A stretch of 64,000 nt of DNA from Agelas oroides (GCA_949130485.1 OX422184.1:2956336-3020335), one strand, 5' to 3'. Counted from the stretch's first letter, positions 35,160-46,168 are shown. Numbers and translations: made by a program. The notes: generated from the sequence alone by a model not told the origin.

Positions 35160-35444
35160 CTAAGATGGAACTAAATGACAAGAATATTCTGAATGTCCTT
35201 CATGAGGCTGAGTTTGCTGATGCTCACTGGGAGCTTATTGGCATGCAGTTGATAAAGCGTTTGACTGTATTGAATATCAGAGCAAATCGCCATGGTGACT
35301 CTAGCCTCTGCATGATAGACACCATAGCCCAGTGGCTAAGGACTGATACTAAAGCATCCTGGGAGAAGCTTGCTGAAGCTGTAGCTAAGCTGGAACAATA
35401 TGGAGAAGCCACTGCAAACATTGTTCGACAAGAGGCAGGAATAG
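35160..35444 (+). CDS. Gene A exon: Death domain
   Basis: A 95-codon symmetric phase 1-1 exon (ttcatgcag ... gcaatag-like donor gtaagg). It reads as a six-helix Death domain: LNDKNILNVLHE (helix 1), HWELIGMQLI (helix 2, WxxLG-type), MIDTIAQWLR (helix 4), ASWEKLAEAVAKL (helix 5, with the conserved Trp) and EATANIVRQEA (helix 6). Death domains recruit partners by homotypic contact in death and NF-kB signalling. If the donor is not used, the frame continues 31 codons to TGA at 35537-35539, a possible gene end. A 22-codon copy of its last part is at 47472-47537. Confidence 0.75.
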
Positions 35445-36834
35445 GTAAGGCAGTAGGTGCCACTCTGATTCCTGTAAGTGCATTGATTTTTTATGATGTA
35501 GTTATGATTGCATGTTACTGTTCCTATCCAGCACAGTGACCAGCCTCTCAGGGGTGTGATGATTGAGTTGTTCAAAACTAAATATAGAGTCTGCAGTTGT
35601 GTATTTTTTTCTGAACTCAGATTGATTGGTAGAGATGTTTTATGTTGATAGCTAAGTTGTATTAGCTGTTCAGCAAATATGTATGAGTAATGATTATGTA
35701 ACAGGAATTGCACGTACCCCGGTAGCTACCTATGCATGGTTAAATACTTCAATTGGTGTGATGATAGATTTGTTCATAGAGTCTGCAGTTGTGTGATTTA
35801 GTTTTCTGAACTCAACCAGATTGGTTATATAGTAGAGAGTACTTTAAATTTTACTAAGTTGTAATGTTTCCTTATAATGGTTGTAATTATGCAGCAGGAA
35901 TTTCATGTAGTTGTGCATGCTTATGTATACTTCAATTAGTGTACCTGTGTACATTCTTGAAACTTAGTACTTTAAAAACTGTAACGAAAAAGGGGTTAGG
36001 GGATTATACATACACCCTGTGGCTGAAACTGACAACTAGTCATAGCAGATATTCATATGTCTGAGTACATTTTTTTTTGTAGCATATACTGTAATACAAA
36101 TGGAACTCTTGCTAATGCTTGTCAAACTTACAAAGTCTGATTTTAGCCACACACAGCCATGCATGTAAAACCGTGGGGGTGAAGTAAGTGGCACTCTTGC
36201 CATGTGAACTAGCCATGCATGATTGGGTTTAGCCTCACAGCACATGCATGCAGGAATCATGTAGGCACATGTACAGATGTGTCAGCAAAACACTAAAGTG
36301 AACATGATACATTAACTAATTTGTGGACTAGCTACTGGACGGCTGGATGTGGCAATCCTTCCCAGATCTTTGCTTTGAAAACAAGAATTTTACATCTTTG
36401 TTGAGGTAGCTAATTACAGGGTATCATGTCTAGAGTTATTCGATGTCTAGCAGGCAAGAGCTAACTAACCTGCTTCCTACTTGGATAGTCTGGACCCCAG
36501 ACCCTTCTGGCCTCACACGGCCAAAAGGGTTTGAGTGCAAGGTGAATGCCATTGAGTTGGTCAGCACAAGCCAGGAGCACAGAGGACATGTTGGTTGAAT
36601 AGAATCTCCTGTAGTGCACACTAGACAAACTAGCATTGAAACAAGTACTTGTCCAAACTGTCAAGAAGATCTAAGCACAGTAAGCAAGTCACTCAGCAGT
36701 TCTGGGCATGAGACTTAGGGTAGTACTCGATCGCACCCACATGCACCTGGGGGCTGGGGCTAGCCATCCTTATAAATTCTGTCGTCCCACAATGGCGCAC
36801 AGAGTCACTGACTCCGGCTAAACAACTACTTGTT
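35445..36834. other. Region after the Death domain exon
   Basis: No terminal exon of gene A could be fixed here. The TGA at 35537-35539 ends a read-through form. A GTCTGCAGTTGTG-containing segment is repeated around 35590 and 35780. No canonical AATAAA close by was noticed. Confidence 0.35.
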
Positions 36835-37096
36835 TAGTCTCACGGAGCCAGACCCGCACACGAAAAACGGGCCGGAGAGAGTCTGGTCTCTCTCGCACAT
36901 TGAGTTGGTGCTAGAGCTAATAGGTCAAGGAATTTCTGGGACCGACAATTGACCATAATTGTAAATTCTGGACCTATTAGCACCAACTCAATATGCGATA
37001 GCTAGAGCAGTCTCTCTCCTGTTTTTCGTGTGAGAGTCTGGTTCCGCGCGAGACTAAACAACCAGTTTCGTGTGAGAGTCTGGCTCCGTGAGACTA
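36835..37096. mobile_element. Foldback element with TAGTCTCACGGAGCC ends
   Basis: TAGTCTCACGGAGCCAGAC is mirrored by GTCTGGCTCCGTGAGACTA. Inner arms TTGAGTTGGTGCTA / TAGCACCAACTCAA also pair, so nearly the whole 262 bp can fold back. Confidence 0.8.
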
Positions 37097-37218
37097 TAAG
37101 GTATAGGTACAAATTATGAAACAACTCCTATTATGAAACAGTTCATAACAAATCAGTAACATTGTTCAGTTTCGCATTACCATGTACCACGAAAACAGTG
37201 ATGTTGCCTAGGTAACAT

Positions 37219-37311
37219 GTTATCCCTCCCTGGGGTGTGGTCTTACACACATTGGTGTCAGGCTACGCCCCGACACCAATGTGTAAAACGACCACCCCCC
37301 AGAGAGGGATG
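37219..37311. repeat. Near-perfect hairpin
   Basis: TTATCCCTCCCTGGGG...ACACATTGGTGTC is mirrored by GACACCAATGTGT...CCCCAGAGAGGGAT with a very short loop. It is followed by two diverged tandem units at about 37366-37461 and 37556-37660 (AAGTGTTTCATAAGTGGTAC). Confidence 0.7.
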
Positions 37312-37671
37312 TAACTATTACTAGTGTAGGCTCACTGTTTATGCAATCAACCAGTTCATTTGCGTCTAGTTAGTACAACTATAAACCAACTTGTGTATCA
37401 AAAATGGTGTATTGATGATTGTTTAATGAAGTTAAATGTTAAGTGTTTCATAAGTGGTACTTGTGTTTCATAATTAATACTTTAAAAGCTAATACATTAA
37501 TGAGTGTTTTCAAGTTACCAATAGTGTAATCAAACTGTTTTTAGAGATCTAGTTAGGACTACCATGAAACTACTTGTGTACCAAATATGGTGGGTTGGTC
37601 CATTGTTAAATATAAGTTAGAGAATTAAATGCTTAAGTGTTTCATAAGTGGTACATTTCCCTTACCTGTTG

Positions 37672-37735
37672 TTCCCGGCCTTTGCCGTCGTGCAGGAGTT
37701 GCAGAGCCCGCTACTGTTTCCAACGAACAAAACAA
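37672..37735 (+). other. Putative 5'UTR exon of gene B
   Basis: Ends at a strong donor (aacaa|gtaagc). The upstream boundary is unknown. The frame leading into exon 2 would hit a stop (TAA at 37911-37913), so this is untranslated leader rather than an exon of gene A. Confidence 0.4.
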
Positions 37736-37900
37736 GTAAGCGTAACGTAAAAGGAACGCGTCTCACGGACGCTTACTGACCAACTCAAGATACTCTACTG
37801 AATAATTTTGTCCAAATTTGTTGCTGAAGTGGAGGCTACAAAAAAGAAACATAGAACAGAGCTTAGCTAAAGTATATTTGTTTGTTGTGTTGTTTTGCAG

Positions 37901-38004
37901 TATAGACGTCTAAGCTGGCTTGAGAGTGAAACCAACCACTGAATGTGATCTACTCAAAATGGCCGACATCATACCCACTGAGGATGTTGATGATACACCC
38001 TTAG
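37901..38004 (+). CDS. Gene B exon 2 with start codon
   Basis: Acceptor tgttttgcag, donor ttag|gtatgt. The coding part starts at ATG 37959 in a good context (tcaaaATGgcc) and reads MADIIPTEDVDDTPL, ending in phase 1. An in-frame TAA lies upstream in the same exon, which supports this start. Confidence 0.65.
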
Positions 38005-38140
38005 GTATGTTTCTATACTAGAGGTACAGGGATACACTTTTAGAGGTCACCAACATGGCATCTTGGAAATATAAGTAGGTGTATACCGGTACATGCATGT
38101 GTAGAGTAAGCCTCACACATGCAAGGCACATGTATAGGCA

Positions 38141-38341
38141 TGATCTGAAAGACTGAAGAGAACAGAGCTTGATCTGAAAGACTGGGGAGAACAGAGCTTG
38201 ATCTGAAAGACTGAAGAGAACAGAGCTTGATCTGAAAGACTGAAGAGAACAGAGCTTGATCTGAAAGACTGAAGAGAACAGAGCTTGATCTGAAAGACTG
38301 AAGAGAACAGAGCTTGATCTGAAAGACTGAAGAGAACAGAG
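38141..38341. repeat. 29-bp minisatellite, about 7 units
   Basis: Near-identical units of TGATCTGAAAGACTGAAGAG plus AACAGAGCT. It sits in intron 2 of gene B. Because 29 is not a multiple of 3 and the unit lacks stops on the - strand, all three - frames stay open through it. Confidence 0.9.
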
Positions 38342-38683
38342 GGATGAACAAAGGGTGGCAAAGTGTAGTTTTGAGGGGTTTACAGACATTAGTGAGGTGT
38401 TACAACCTTCGCCTACATGTACATGTGGCTCCAAAATGGCATAGTGTAAGCTGTGTGTAGCTACATGTAGCTTTCCCAAGCTGGTTTTTATTGAACCGGT
38501 TTTGAAACTCCGTGTAAACATGCTAAACAGAAACCAGTTAGCCATTGTTGGTGGTTTGAAGCAGGCTTCAATGGTTTAGGGGCAGGTGATGCATGTAAAA
38601 GTGGCGGCTAAGTGGGTTCTGTGTCTGTGTAGTTGCAGTTTTAATGATTTGTTAGAATAGACCTCATTTGTGGTAGCGTTGTT

Positions 38684-38783
38684 CCCAGGCCTTCCCATCA
38701 TCCAGTTTTTGATCGCTTCCAGTACGTAAAAACTAAAAGCTATCAAAAAATGGACAGTGGGAAGACCTGAGAACGAGGCTAAT
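38684..38783. mobile_element. Short MITE of the TAGCCTCGTT family
   Basis: Ends TAGCGTTGTTCCCAGGCC and AACGAGGCTA with inner TTTTTGATCGCTTCCAGTA mirrored by TAGCTATCAAAAA-type sequence. The duplication is unclear. Confidence 0.5.
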
Positions 38784-41700
38784 TTATAGCTAGTGGAGGT
38801 CAAGTTCCCCCTCGTGTCAGTCTTGGGTTTATAATTCTCTCACCTGGTGCTAAAGTCTGTACTAACTTTTAACCAGATTACAAGCCACTTCGCATTTACA
38901 CAATAACACCTCACGTGTAAACGCATCAGCGTAAACCAGCTTGTAAAAATTGGTATGTGTAAACGGCAGCTGTATAACTTCACTATTCTGTCATTTTGCT
39001 TCACTCTGCTTGCCATTTTGCCTTTGCTCCCTTGGTGTTTCAAGGCAATGACTGCACTCTGTTGGTCCCTTGGACTGCTAGGAAGTCATGCAGGACATCC
39101 TGGGATATCCCAGGACATGGGGGAGGGGGCTACTCTTCTCCTGGAAATTAAGTTCTGATTATATCTTCATCAAACACCAGTATATCCAGGAAGTCAAAAT
39201 CACAGGAGCTATATATGGAACAAAAAGCTTGACAAACTAGCCACATAGTGTGAGCAAATGTGAATTTGTTGGAAGGCAGGATGTTTGTCATCACATTCAA
39301 ATTGACCATCATGAGTGTCAGAGATGTAGTGAGGCTAAGTCTGCTGGAAAGAACTGGAACCATGCATGCGTGACTTTATAAAACAACCAGGTGCAGGTAC
39401 AACCTGGCCAGTAGAAGATACTATAGGTTACCTTTGCCCACATCTGGTGAACAACCAGAGTAGGTATCCCTGTCAAAGAAGGTACCATAGCTTAAAAATG
39501 TACTTCTGGAGAATGAAGCTTGGTAGATAATAGTTGGAATGCACTGTAGCAGAGTTAATATTGCATATTAGACAGAGTAGGTTATTAGACTAGTAAGCTA
39601 ATGGGTGTTGCACTATCTTGACTGTGCTGACCTTTAGGTCCTTATTTGTACATTTGGTTTTAGATTGGTTGTGGTTTTCTTTGAGTTTCTGCCTAACACC
39701 TCTGTGTTAACACTGATTGTATTCAGAGGCTTCCTTCAGTTCTGCCCAGTGTGCTTCATGTGTTCTTCCGCTGAATAGCCTAGGTCACTGTGTTGTGCCT
39801 GTCACCTGTGAGGTTATCTGTGTTAGTGAATACAGTGCTTTATGTACATCCCATCTTGTGTCTGTATTTAAGCAGCTCTTCTTGTACCATCATGATTCTT
39901 CTTCATTCATCTTCCTCTTCTACCATATCCCCCCAATTCTTGACCTGGAACCTGGAGGTAGGCCTGAGTAAGTATGATCAGTAAAGCTCACCTTGGGTCT
40001 TGAACTCGTGCGTTCGATACTATTACCATATCTATGCTATTACGCATGCGTACTGCAAGTGCAAGTCTCCCCCCTTCAGTCTGAACTAGTTTCGAAGTGA
40101 AGTACAAAGTAGAAACTGTTCTTGTCCAGGCTGTCAATTCGTCTATAAGATGCCCACCTCATCCGGCCCAACACGTACAAGATCGACTATAGTGACTGAA
40201 ACGCCTCGTGACGACTGACGTGTATCGTGGTGAACGGCGGTATTACTCCCGCCATGTACTCTAGTCGGACTAATGGCATTTGGGTACAAATATGACCTCA
40301 GAAGCTATCTCAGACCACCTAATTTGAAATTTTTTTCTGGGGGAGCATGCCCTCAGACCCCCCCTACTGTGTGCGTAAGCATGCACCATCATTGGTGCCC
40401 CCCCAATCTCAAGTACCTTCCGTCGCCTCTGGCTTCAACTACTCCATCGTCTATTACACTCAAGGTGTCTGACAACACCGCTCCAGCGAGCTCTGTGCTG
40501 TGCACAGCACAGCACTAAAAGTGCTTTCAGGTACACATGCACTGAATTGTTGCACATGTGCAGCATATGAGATTAGTTAAAAGATAACCCTATAGTGCAC
40601 TTTTGGTTACGGCATACTGCATACTGTGCAGAAAAGATAGTCTCTGTGTCAGCAGAAAGGGTGGGACAGGGGGAGGTGGGTGGGGTCACCCACAGGGTGC
40701 TATGCACATGGTGGCTGCTGATGTAACGGGCGCGGGGCCATGGTTGGCACTGGGTGGACCAATTCTTGCCTTAGCTGCATGAATGACACTACTCATACCT
40801 TGTAGGGGGTTACTTCTGGCAGGGAAGGCTGTTAGGGTTCTGAACGGGTATTTGCTAGCCGAGAATGCTAACTATTGCATGCTTGTTAATGAGTAAGCGT
40901 GGTTAAAGTCATGAGTCTGCTCAGTGTGACTGAAAGTGCGCTTGGGTTCAGTTTTGGAGTCAGGGCTCTGATAGAAATGAAAATGAGGTGCGTGAAAGGC
41001 ATGTGTATGTTAAAGGTAGTCTCAGGTGGAAGTATTGAAGGGTTAAATCTTTTAACCATCTAAATCACCTATTTGGGTGTTTTTCCCAATATTTTTGTCA
41101 ACTGACAGCTAGATATAGACACATGAACAAAAACTGATTGCTTAACACCACTGTGTGCATGCATGCACAGTGCAAACTACTGCAGTAGATTACAAAACAT
41201 TTATGCAAGCAATAGGTGTGAAGCTTAACTATGTGTACAGACACCTCAAATATGGATTTTATATCTCTCTAATTGAAGTGGACAACAGACAAATTGCTCT
41301 CTAATTCAAGCTGACACGAGCGAGGCTGAAACCGTTTGTCGGAGTGTTGACTAGTCTAACAAAGTCTACAGAGGAAAGGAGAGAGGCTCACGAGATTATT
41401 TCAACAAACAGTATGTTTGAAATGATTTGTCACCCGTTCACAGAGAATGCTCACCAGCTTAGTGTTGTGTATGTGCCGTCTTTTGTTCATAGCGAGGCAC
41501 AACTCCAGAACTGTCTTGATATTTAGGAAGCCTAAGTGCCGCTCTATCTCCATAGTTAGTGTTGTGCTTCTGCTTATCCGTGTTAGGAAGAAAACATACC
41601 CTGTAAGTCGTTTTTATGATCAACAATGAATGACCTTGACTTTGGTAACTATGCTTCGCCCCCTTGAAAGGTGATGCTCAGTGCATGCAGAAGGCGGCAA

Positions 41701-41921
41701 ATAATGGACATGGTAACACACAAAAAGCACAATGAAACTGGCACTAGAAATTCTCTAATTTACACTGGACACATCTGTTCAAAAATTGATATATACCTCT
41801 CTAAAAATTCTGGACACTCCCATTTTGAACTATTTGTTGCTGTCCGATATTTTAGAGAGAACACGGTAGTATAGTTGATTAGTGTGTCATGTATGTTAAT
41901 ATACTCTTGAACTCTCTTCAG
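38784..41921. other. Large intron of gene B
   Basis: No exon is supported. A decayed repeat with CTCTCTAA...TTAGAGAG edges lies at about 41255-41875; its open frames match nothing I know. Other open frames (39717-39984, 40273-40518) lack splice context. Confidence 0.4.
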
Positions 41922-42502
41922 GTTACCAGCAGGTTGAGGCACATGACCACACATTCTCATACACAGGCAAGCCCCAGTGGTTGATGTGGAGAAGATTTGG
42001 ATTTAAGATGCAACTTCCCAAGGATGCTCTTTCTCCCGATGTGAAAGAATGTAAACTTCGTGTCAAAGTCTCACCCTCTGGGCCATTCCAGCTCCCAGAC
42101 GGCTCAGAGCTTGTCAGTGGCCTGTACTACATAAACTTCGTGAACTGTTCCCTGGAGCATGTCAAGGTCGAAGTTCAGCACTGCGCTAAACAAGGTGATC
42201 TGCAGAACTCACTCACATTTATTGAGTGTACACAGGAAGATCCACTGCAGACTGCACAGAGGAAGCAATTCAAGATCCTTGGTGGGGGAAAGTTCCATGA
42301 TCGGTATGGAGGCATAGAATTGTCCCACTCCTGTATTGTGGGGATAACTTCCAAACAGCATTCAACATCGATGCCCGCTCACAGAGCCTACCAACCTAAT
42401 TCGTCACGGAAATATTTCGCCCAACTCTACTACATCAATATTGGTATCCACATTTGGGAGGCCCACTTTATAATCACGTGGATGTTGGATGTTCTTCTAT
42501 CT
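41922..42502 (+). CDS. Gene B exon: ZU5-like domain
   Basis: Acceptor actctcttcag, donor ctatct|gtgagt; phase 1 in, 0 out, 194 codons including the split first codon. Beta-rich pattern: FKMQLPKDALSPDVKECKLR, SGLYYINFVNCSLEHVKVEV, QHCAKQGD, then GGIELSHSCIVGI and AQLYYINIGIHIWEAHFIIT. This resembles the ZU5 fold of sponge SAM- and Death-domain proteins and the first half of a FIIND-type region. No HFS autoproteolysis motif is evident, so cleavage is not predicted. Confidence 0.65.
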
Positions 42503-42980
42503 GTGAGTATTCAGACTAGCACCATGCACTGCAGCATTAGACAATAAGCTTTGTTAGGGTTCTACCACTACTGATAGTGATGTCGGTATTGTGCCTAGTT
42601 CTGTTAACACAAATTGTGCCACTAAGGGGGCGATATATTAAACTGAATCACACAAACCTTCTGCAATGCCCTTCTCCCTGGAAATAGCCTAGATTGTTTC
42701 TGGCACGTTTTGGCACCACACTCGTAAAGAAAAGGCAGCTAAGTATTTATGTTAGATGCATTAACATGTATGTTGCTTCCAGTGTGTGCATACTGATGAT
42801 GACCCACAATATGAATAAGCATCAAAAGCAGTCTGAGCAATTTGTAGAAAGAGAGCTGGTGTCCATAGTCTTGTTAGAGGTTTGTGAGATTTAATCGGAC
42901 TTTCTCTGTTGTTGATACCTGGTGCACATGTATTCGTAAATTATGGTACGAGTTAAACTAATTACGTAACTCTATTGCAG

Positions 42981-43130
42981 GCTGTTGAAGACGAGTATGC
43001 TAAAAAGGGTGCTAAATTGCGTCTTGCATTTGGTGTGCAATTTGAGCATGAGGAGATCACACTAGACATTCCTGAAAATGAAATTGAAATCGGTGGGTGG
43101 AAGATCATTCCCTATTATCACCCTCTTCAG
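42981..43130 (+). CDS. Gene B exon: UPA-like segment 1
   Basis: A 50-codon phase 0-0 exon between ctctattgcag and gtgagt (AVEDEYAKKGAKLRLAFGVQ ... GGWKIIPYYHPLQ). It continues the beta-rich region after ZU5. Confidence 0.65.
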
Positions 43131-43194
43131 GTGAGTCTATGCTATGCTACTACACTAGGGTGAGACCTTCAATTGTATGTACAATTTTCAACAG

Positions 43195-43360
43195 ATCATA
43201 AAACAGCACGTAGATCACTATGCAGCTGTTGGTCAAGCAAGTTCCCTCCAGCTGTGTATGAAGTGGACTCGACACCAGGAGACACCCAAAGAGCTGATGC
43301 ACAAGGTGGAATTAAAGGGTGCAATAGAACCTGACTATTTCGTACTTCAACCACCACCAG
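43195..43360 (+). CDS. Gene B exon: UPA-like segment 2 and linker
   Basis: Phase 0 to 1; acceptor attttcaacag, donor ccag|gttagt. Encodes IIKQHVDHYAAVGQ...LCMKWTRHQ and ends in a Pro-rich linker. Confidence 0.65.
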
Positions 43361-43710
43361 GTTAGTGTTACAGACACAAGAATTTTGAAATTTGTTTATC
43401 TGAAAATTTGTTTCCACACACAGTAAGTGCCAACCATAGACTAGTTAGCTACTTGTATCTGGCTATGTCTCACCATTGATACTTCCAGCATACTTGCCAT
43501 CACCCAAAGGGCCCTTTATCAACCACTATCAGTTCATAGCAACTACGTTTAGCACATTTTCGCACACCATGCTGCAAGTTCTCTAGTGAACAACAAACTA
43601 AGATAGCTTAACTATGGTGCCAACACAGACAGAAGAAAATTGTAGGGGCTGTATCACTAAACTAACAGACCTACAGCCACAGAATTTGCTGCACTGACTA
43701 CCTTGGGTAA

Positions 43711-44337
43711 TTGGGGCGAGTCTGAGCGAGTCCCAATTAACGTGTTGAATGCAAGCTGTGTCTGTATGTATGTATGTAAGTATGTATGTATTCATGCGTC
43801 ATACCATAAATACATTCGTATTGTTGAACATTTTGAAAATGCACGTGTATTTCTTGGCAGTCTCACAGCCATGTTCTCAATGTAAATCGAAGGGGTAGTT
43901 GATATGGAACCATTGTGTTCTCAAAGTGAAACTTCAAGGGTCGTCGATATGGCACCATCATGTTCTGGAAGTGACCCGCAAAGGAACCCACAAACAACGG
44001 AGGAAAATAGATTCGAACGCGACAGAGTGCACCGCAACTGCTGAAACAGCAGAGCAAAAAAGAACACAGACTGAGTAAGCCCAGGATGAAAGATAGAGCA
44101 AGGTGTGCTGCTCATGCAGCTGCTGAGGTTGTCTCGCGTAGCCACAAGCCTATAGAGTCATAGTCGCTAGCTCAACCTAGAGTGAACAGCGCTAGCTACA
44201 TGAGTTAGATGTCACTGTGTACAATGACCTTCCATTCCATTTTCCATTCCACCATTCCCATTCCATGTTCCAGTCCAGTGATTAGAGTCCCCCACTGTTT
44301 GCTCAGGCTCGCCCCACAATGCAACGCATTCTGCTAG
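43711..44337 (+). mobile_element. Helitron-like element in gene B intron
   Basis: 5' TTGGGGCGAGTCTGAGCGAG after A; 3' TTTGCTCAGGCTCGCCCCAC to TTCTGCTAG followed by T. 627 bp. The interior differs from the other copies. Confidence 0.55.
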
Positions 44338-44740
44338 TTCAATAGCTCAAAGCGAAGAAGACGGTTCAAAATTCAACTTCAATGGCCACCAAGCACCTGC
44401 GCTGTTTATACCATGTATTAATTGCAATAACAACCTGCAGTTTATTACAAATAGAATATTATTGTTAATGATTGCTGCAGGACATTCTGTAGGAGGTAAT
44501 TATCTGATGACCTTAAGCATTGAAGCTATTGGAATATCTACTTCTGCACTGCTTGTGTAGAAAGAATGTCCAACGTTAGGGCAGAGGAATGAAAAAGGAA
44601 ATAGTTTAGCTTCATTTTTATGCTCCTTTGGTTCTTTGGTTTTTGCTAATGCCAACAAGAGTTAAAACATGAGGGCCTTGGTTACTATATACACACCCTC
44701 TACCTCCAAACTCCCTCTGCTCTTCTGTCATCTCTCCCAG

Positions 44741-44937
44741 ACACAAAAACCCTAGAGCAGAGTGCACGAGAATACACACCTGAGCATGTGGGCAAGTTCC
44801 TCGAAGCAATTGGTCTGGATCACCATGTGGCTACCTTCATTAAGGAAGACATCAGTGGGGATATGTTACTGGGGGACATAGAAGAAATGCTACAGGAATT
44901 AGGTGTCACCAGTGCTGCTGAGAAATTTAAGATCAAG
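44741..44937 (+). CDS. Gene B exon: SAM domain 1
   Basis: Acceptor tcatctctcccag, donor atcaag|gtacat; phase 1 to 0. Reads YTPEHVGKFLEAIGLDHHVA, FIKEDISGDMLL and MLQELGVTSAAEKFKIK, the regular five-helix SAM pattern. SAM domains self-associate or bind other SAM domains. Confidence 0.8.
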
Positions 44938-45358
44938 GTACATGGAAGGGGTTGATGAGAAGTGCCTAGCTAAGGAGGAATAAAAGAATCAGTTTCAGTA
45001 CCATGTAGCTAGAGCTCGTCAGTTCAATTTTCAGCAACAACCAGGTTTTCACTTTCTTCGCATTTGCCTCGTAACAGAGAATAGATTTTTATTTTCAGCT
45101 GAGGAAGTATATTCTAAAGCACTTAGAGTAAGAGAAACCTGATGGGGAGATGTTTCTGGCCAACTTTTAACAGAGTTCTGATGGCACATACTGCATGAGT
45201 GACTATACCAGGTTGGAGTGAAGCATTCAGTACCACCTGGAGTACTTGCAACTCAAACCAGGGGTCCTATGGTTGATTCCCAGCAACTTATTTGTATCAT
45301 AACATCAAATAAATCCGATGGTTTGATAGATTACTAGTTCAAGTTCTTGTATTTCCAG

Positions 45359-45601
45359 GTTCTGTTCCAGCGCAGGCTACTCGGTGATGTGGTGCGGTAT
45401 CCCATTCAGACAGTGTTGGACTTCCTGAAGCAGTACAAGCTGGACAAGTACTGTGCCACCTTCCAGGAATGGGGCATAGATGGAGACCTTCTCCCGAAGG
45501 TTCATGACAATGTGCTGAAGGAGATGGGTGTGAATTCTGCTTTGGATCGCAAAAGGATCAGGATCAAGTACAGGACATTTATTGAGACTTGTCAGCTATA
45601 G
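45359..45601 (+). CDS. Gene B terminal exon: SAM domain 2 and stop
   Basis: Acceptor gtatttccag, phase 0, stop TAG 45599-45601. Reads PIQTVLDFLKQYKLDKYCAT, EWGIDGDLLPKV, VLKEMGVNSALDRKRIRIKY. A second SAM in tandem, typical of sponge ZU5-SAM-SAM proteins. Confidence 0.8.
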   Translation, partial: VLFQRRLLGDVVRYPIQTVLDFLKQYKLDKYCATFQEWGIDGDLLPKVHDNVLKEMGVNSALDRKRIRIKYRTFIETCQL

Positions 45602-46168
45602 TTTTGATTGAGTTTGTAGTAGTATATAATTAGAAACCAATTGTTGTTTGCTCACAGTATCTTATAACAGACATTCCTAGGTTCTTATTGTAGGTAAATG
45701 TACCATGAGTTCATTATTAGCATCTGTACAACACTACTGTTTTCTATGAAAGCATAAATTTTTTCAGAGAAGTAGGTTGACTTGTAATATAAAATTTTAA
45801 TTTCCAAGATGCAGATTCAAATTAATTGGCAGGTGAGAAAAAGTAACGGACGTCCAATATATATGAGAGTGGTGCCATGCCTGATCTTAGACCGTCTTTG
45901 AGCTTGCTCATGTTTGACTGCATGTTTACTCACGTTCATTATGATGAATTTAAGTATAAACAACAAGTAGTGAGGCTTATAAGGGTATCTTCTTCCCCCT
46001 CCGACATAGCGTGCGACCACAACCAATCCAAAACACTTGCCAGTATCACTTACACACTTAGACTCAAACATGACTACAATGACAACTACACTGGACTGCA
46101 CTCCTGAAACCCCAGCACAGTAGCTATACCACACCTGTGCACCAACTAATCCAAATTTATGGTGCTCT
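45602..46168. other. 3' flank of gene B up to the assembly gap
   Basis: AT-rich sequence with no further exon recognised. Confidence 0.4.

Larger units (their letters stand above)
4879..35444 (+). other. Gene A model: Ig - nucleoside phosphorylase - helical - Roc-COR - KR-rich linker - Death domain
   Basis: This is the span of a multi-exon gene built from thirteen exons: 4879-5166, 11170-12075, 20513-20728, 23392-25745, 26625-26801, 27665-27814, 28465-28614, 30037-30063, 30192-30284, 30704-30743, 33774-33806, 34783-34809 and 35160-35444. Every junction has AG/GT signals, and consecutive phases agree (1-1, 1-1, 1-1, 1-0, then 0-0 exons, then 0-1 and 1-1). The total is 4746 nt, exactly 1582 codons, with no start or stop, so both ends are incomplete. 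The Ig domain has lost one disulfide Cys, which fits a cytosolic protein. The architecture suggests a large intracellular sensor or signalling GTPase with an enzymatic module and a Death-fold adaptor domain. The weakest joins are the two small linker exons before the Death domain. Confidence 0.6.
37672..45601 (+). other. Gene B model: ZU5/UPA-like - SAM - SAM protein
   Basis: Non-coding exon (about 37672-37735), then exon 2 (37901-38004) with the start ATG at 37959, then coding exons 41922-42502, 42981-43130, 43195-43360, 44741-44937 and 45359-45601. All phases agree (1, 0, 0, 1, 0, stop). The coding total is 1383 nt, predicting 460 aa. Domain order is a short acidic start, a ZU5-like beta-rich domain, a UPA-like extension and two SAM domains. 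No catalytic motif is seen, so a cytosolic adaptor or scaffold is likely. Confidence 0.7.

Noticed and set aside
37672-37735. Coding exon of gene A reading VAEPATVSNEQN
   Set aside because: Joining it to the next exon gives an immediate in-frame stop; a 5'UTR exon of gene B fits better.
38018-38545. Long - strand open frames (up to 175 codons) over the 29-bp repeat
   Set aside because: They arise because the repeat unit has no stop in any - frame; the peptides are only repeated translations of the minisatellite.
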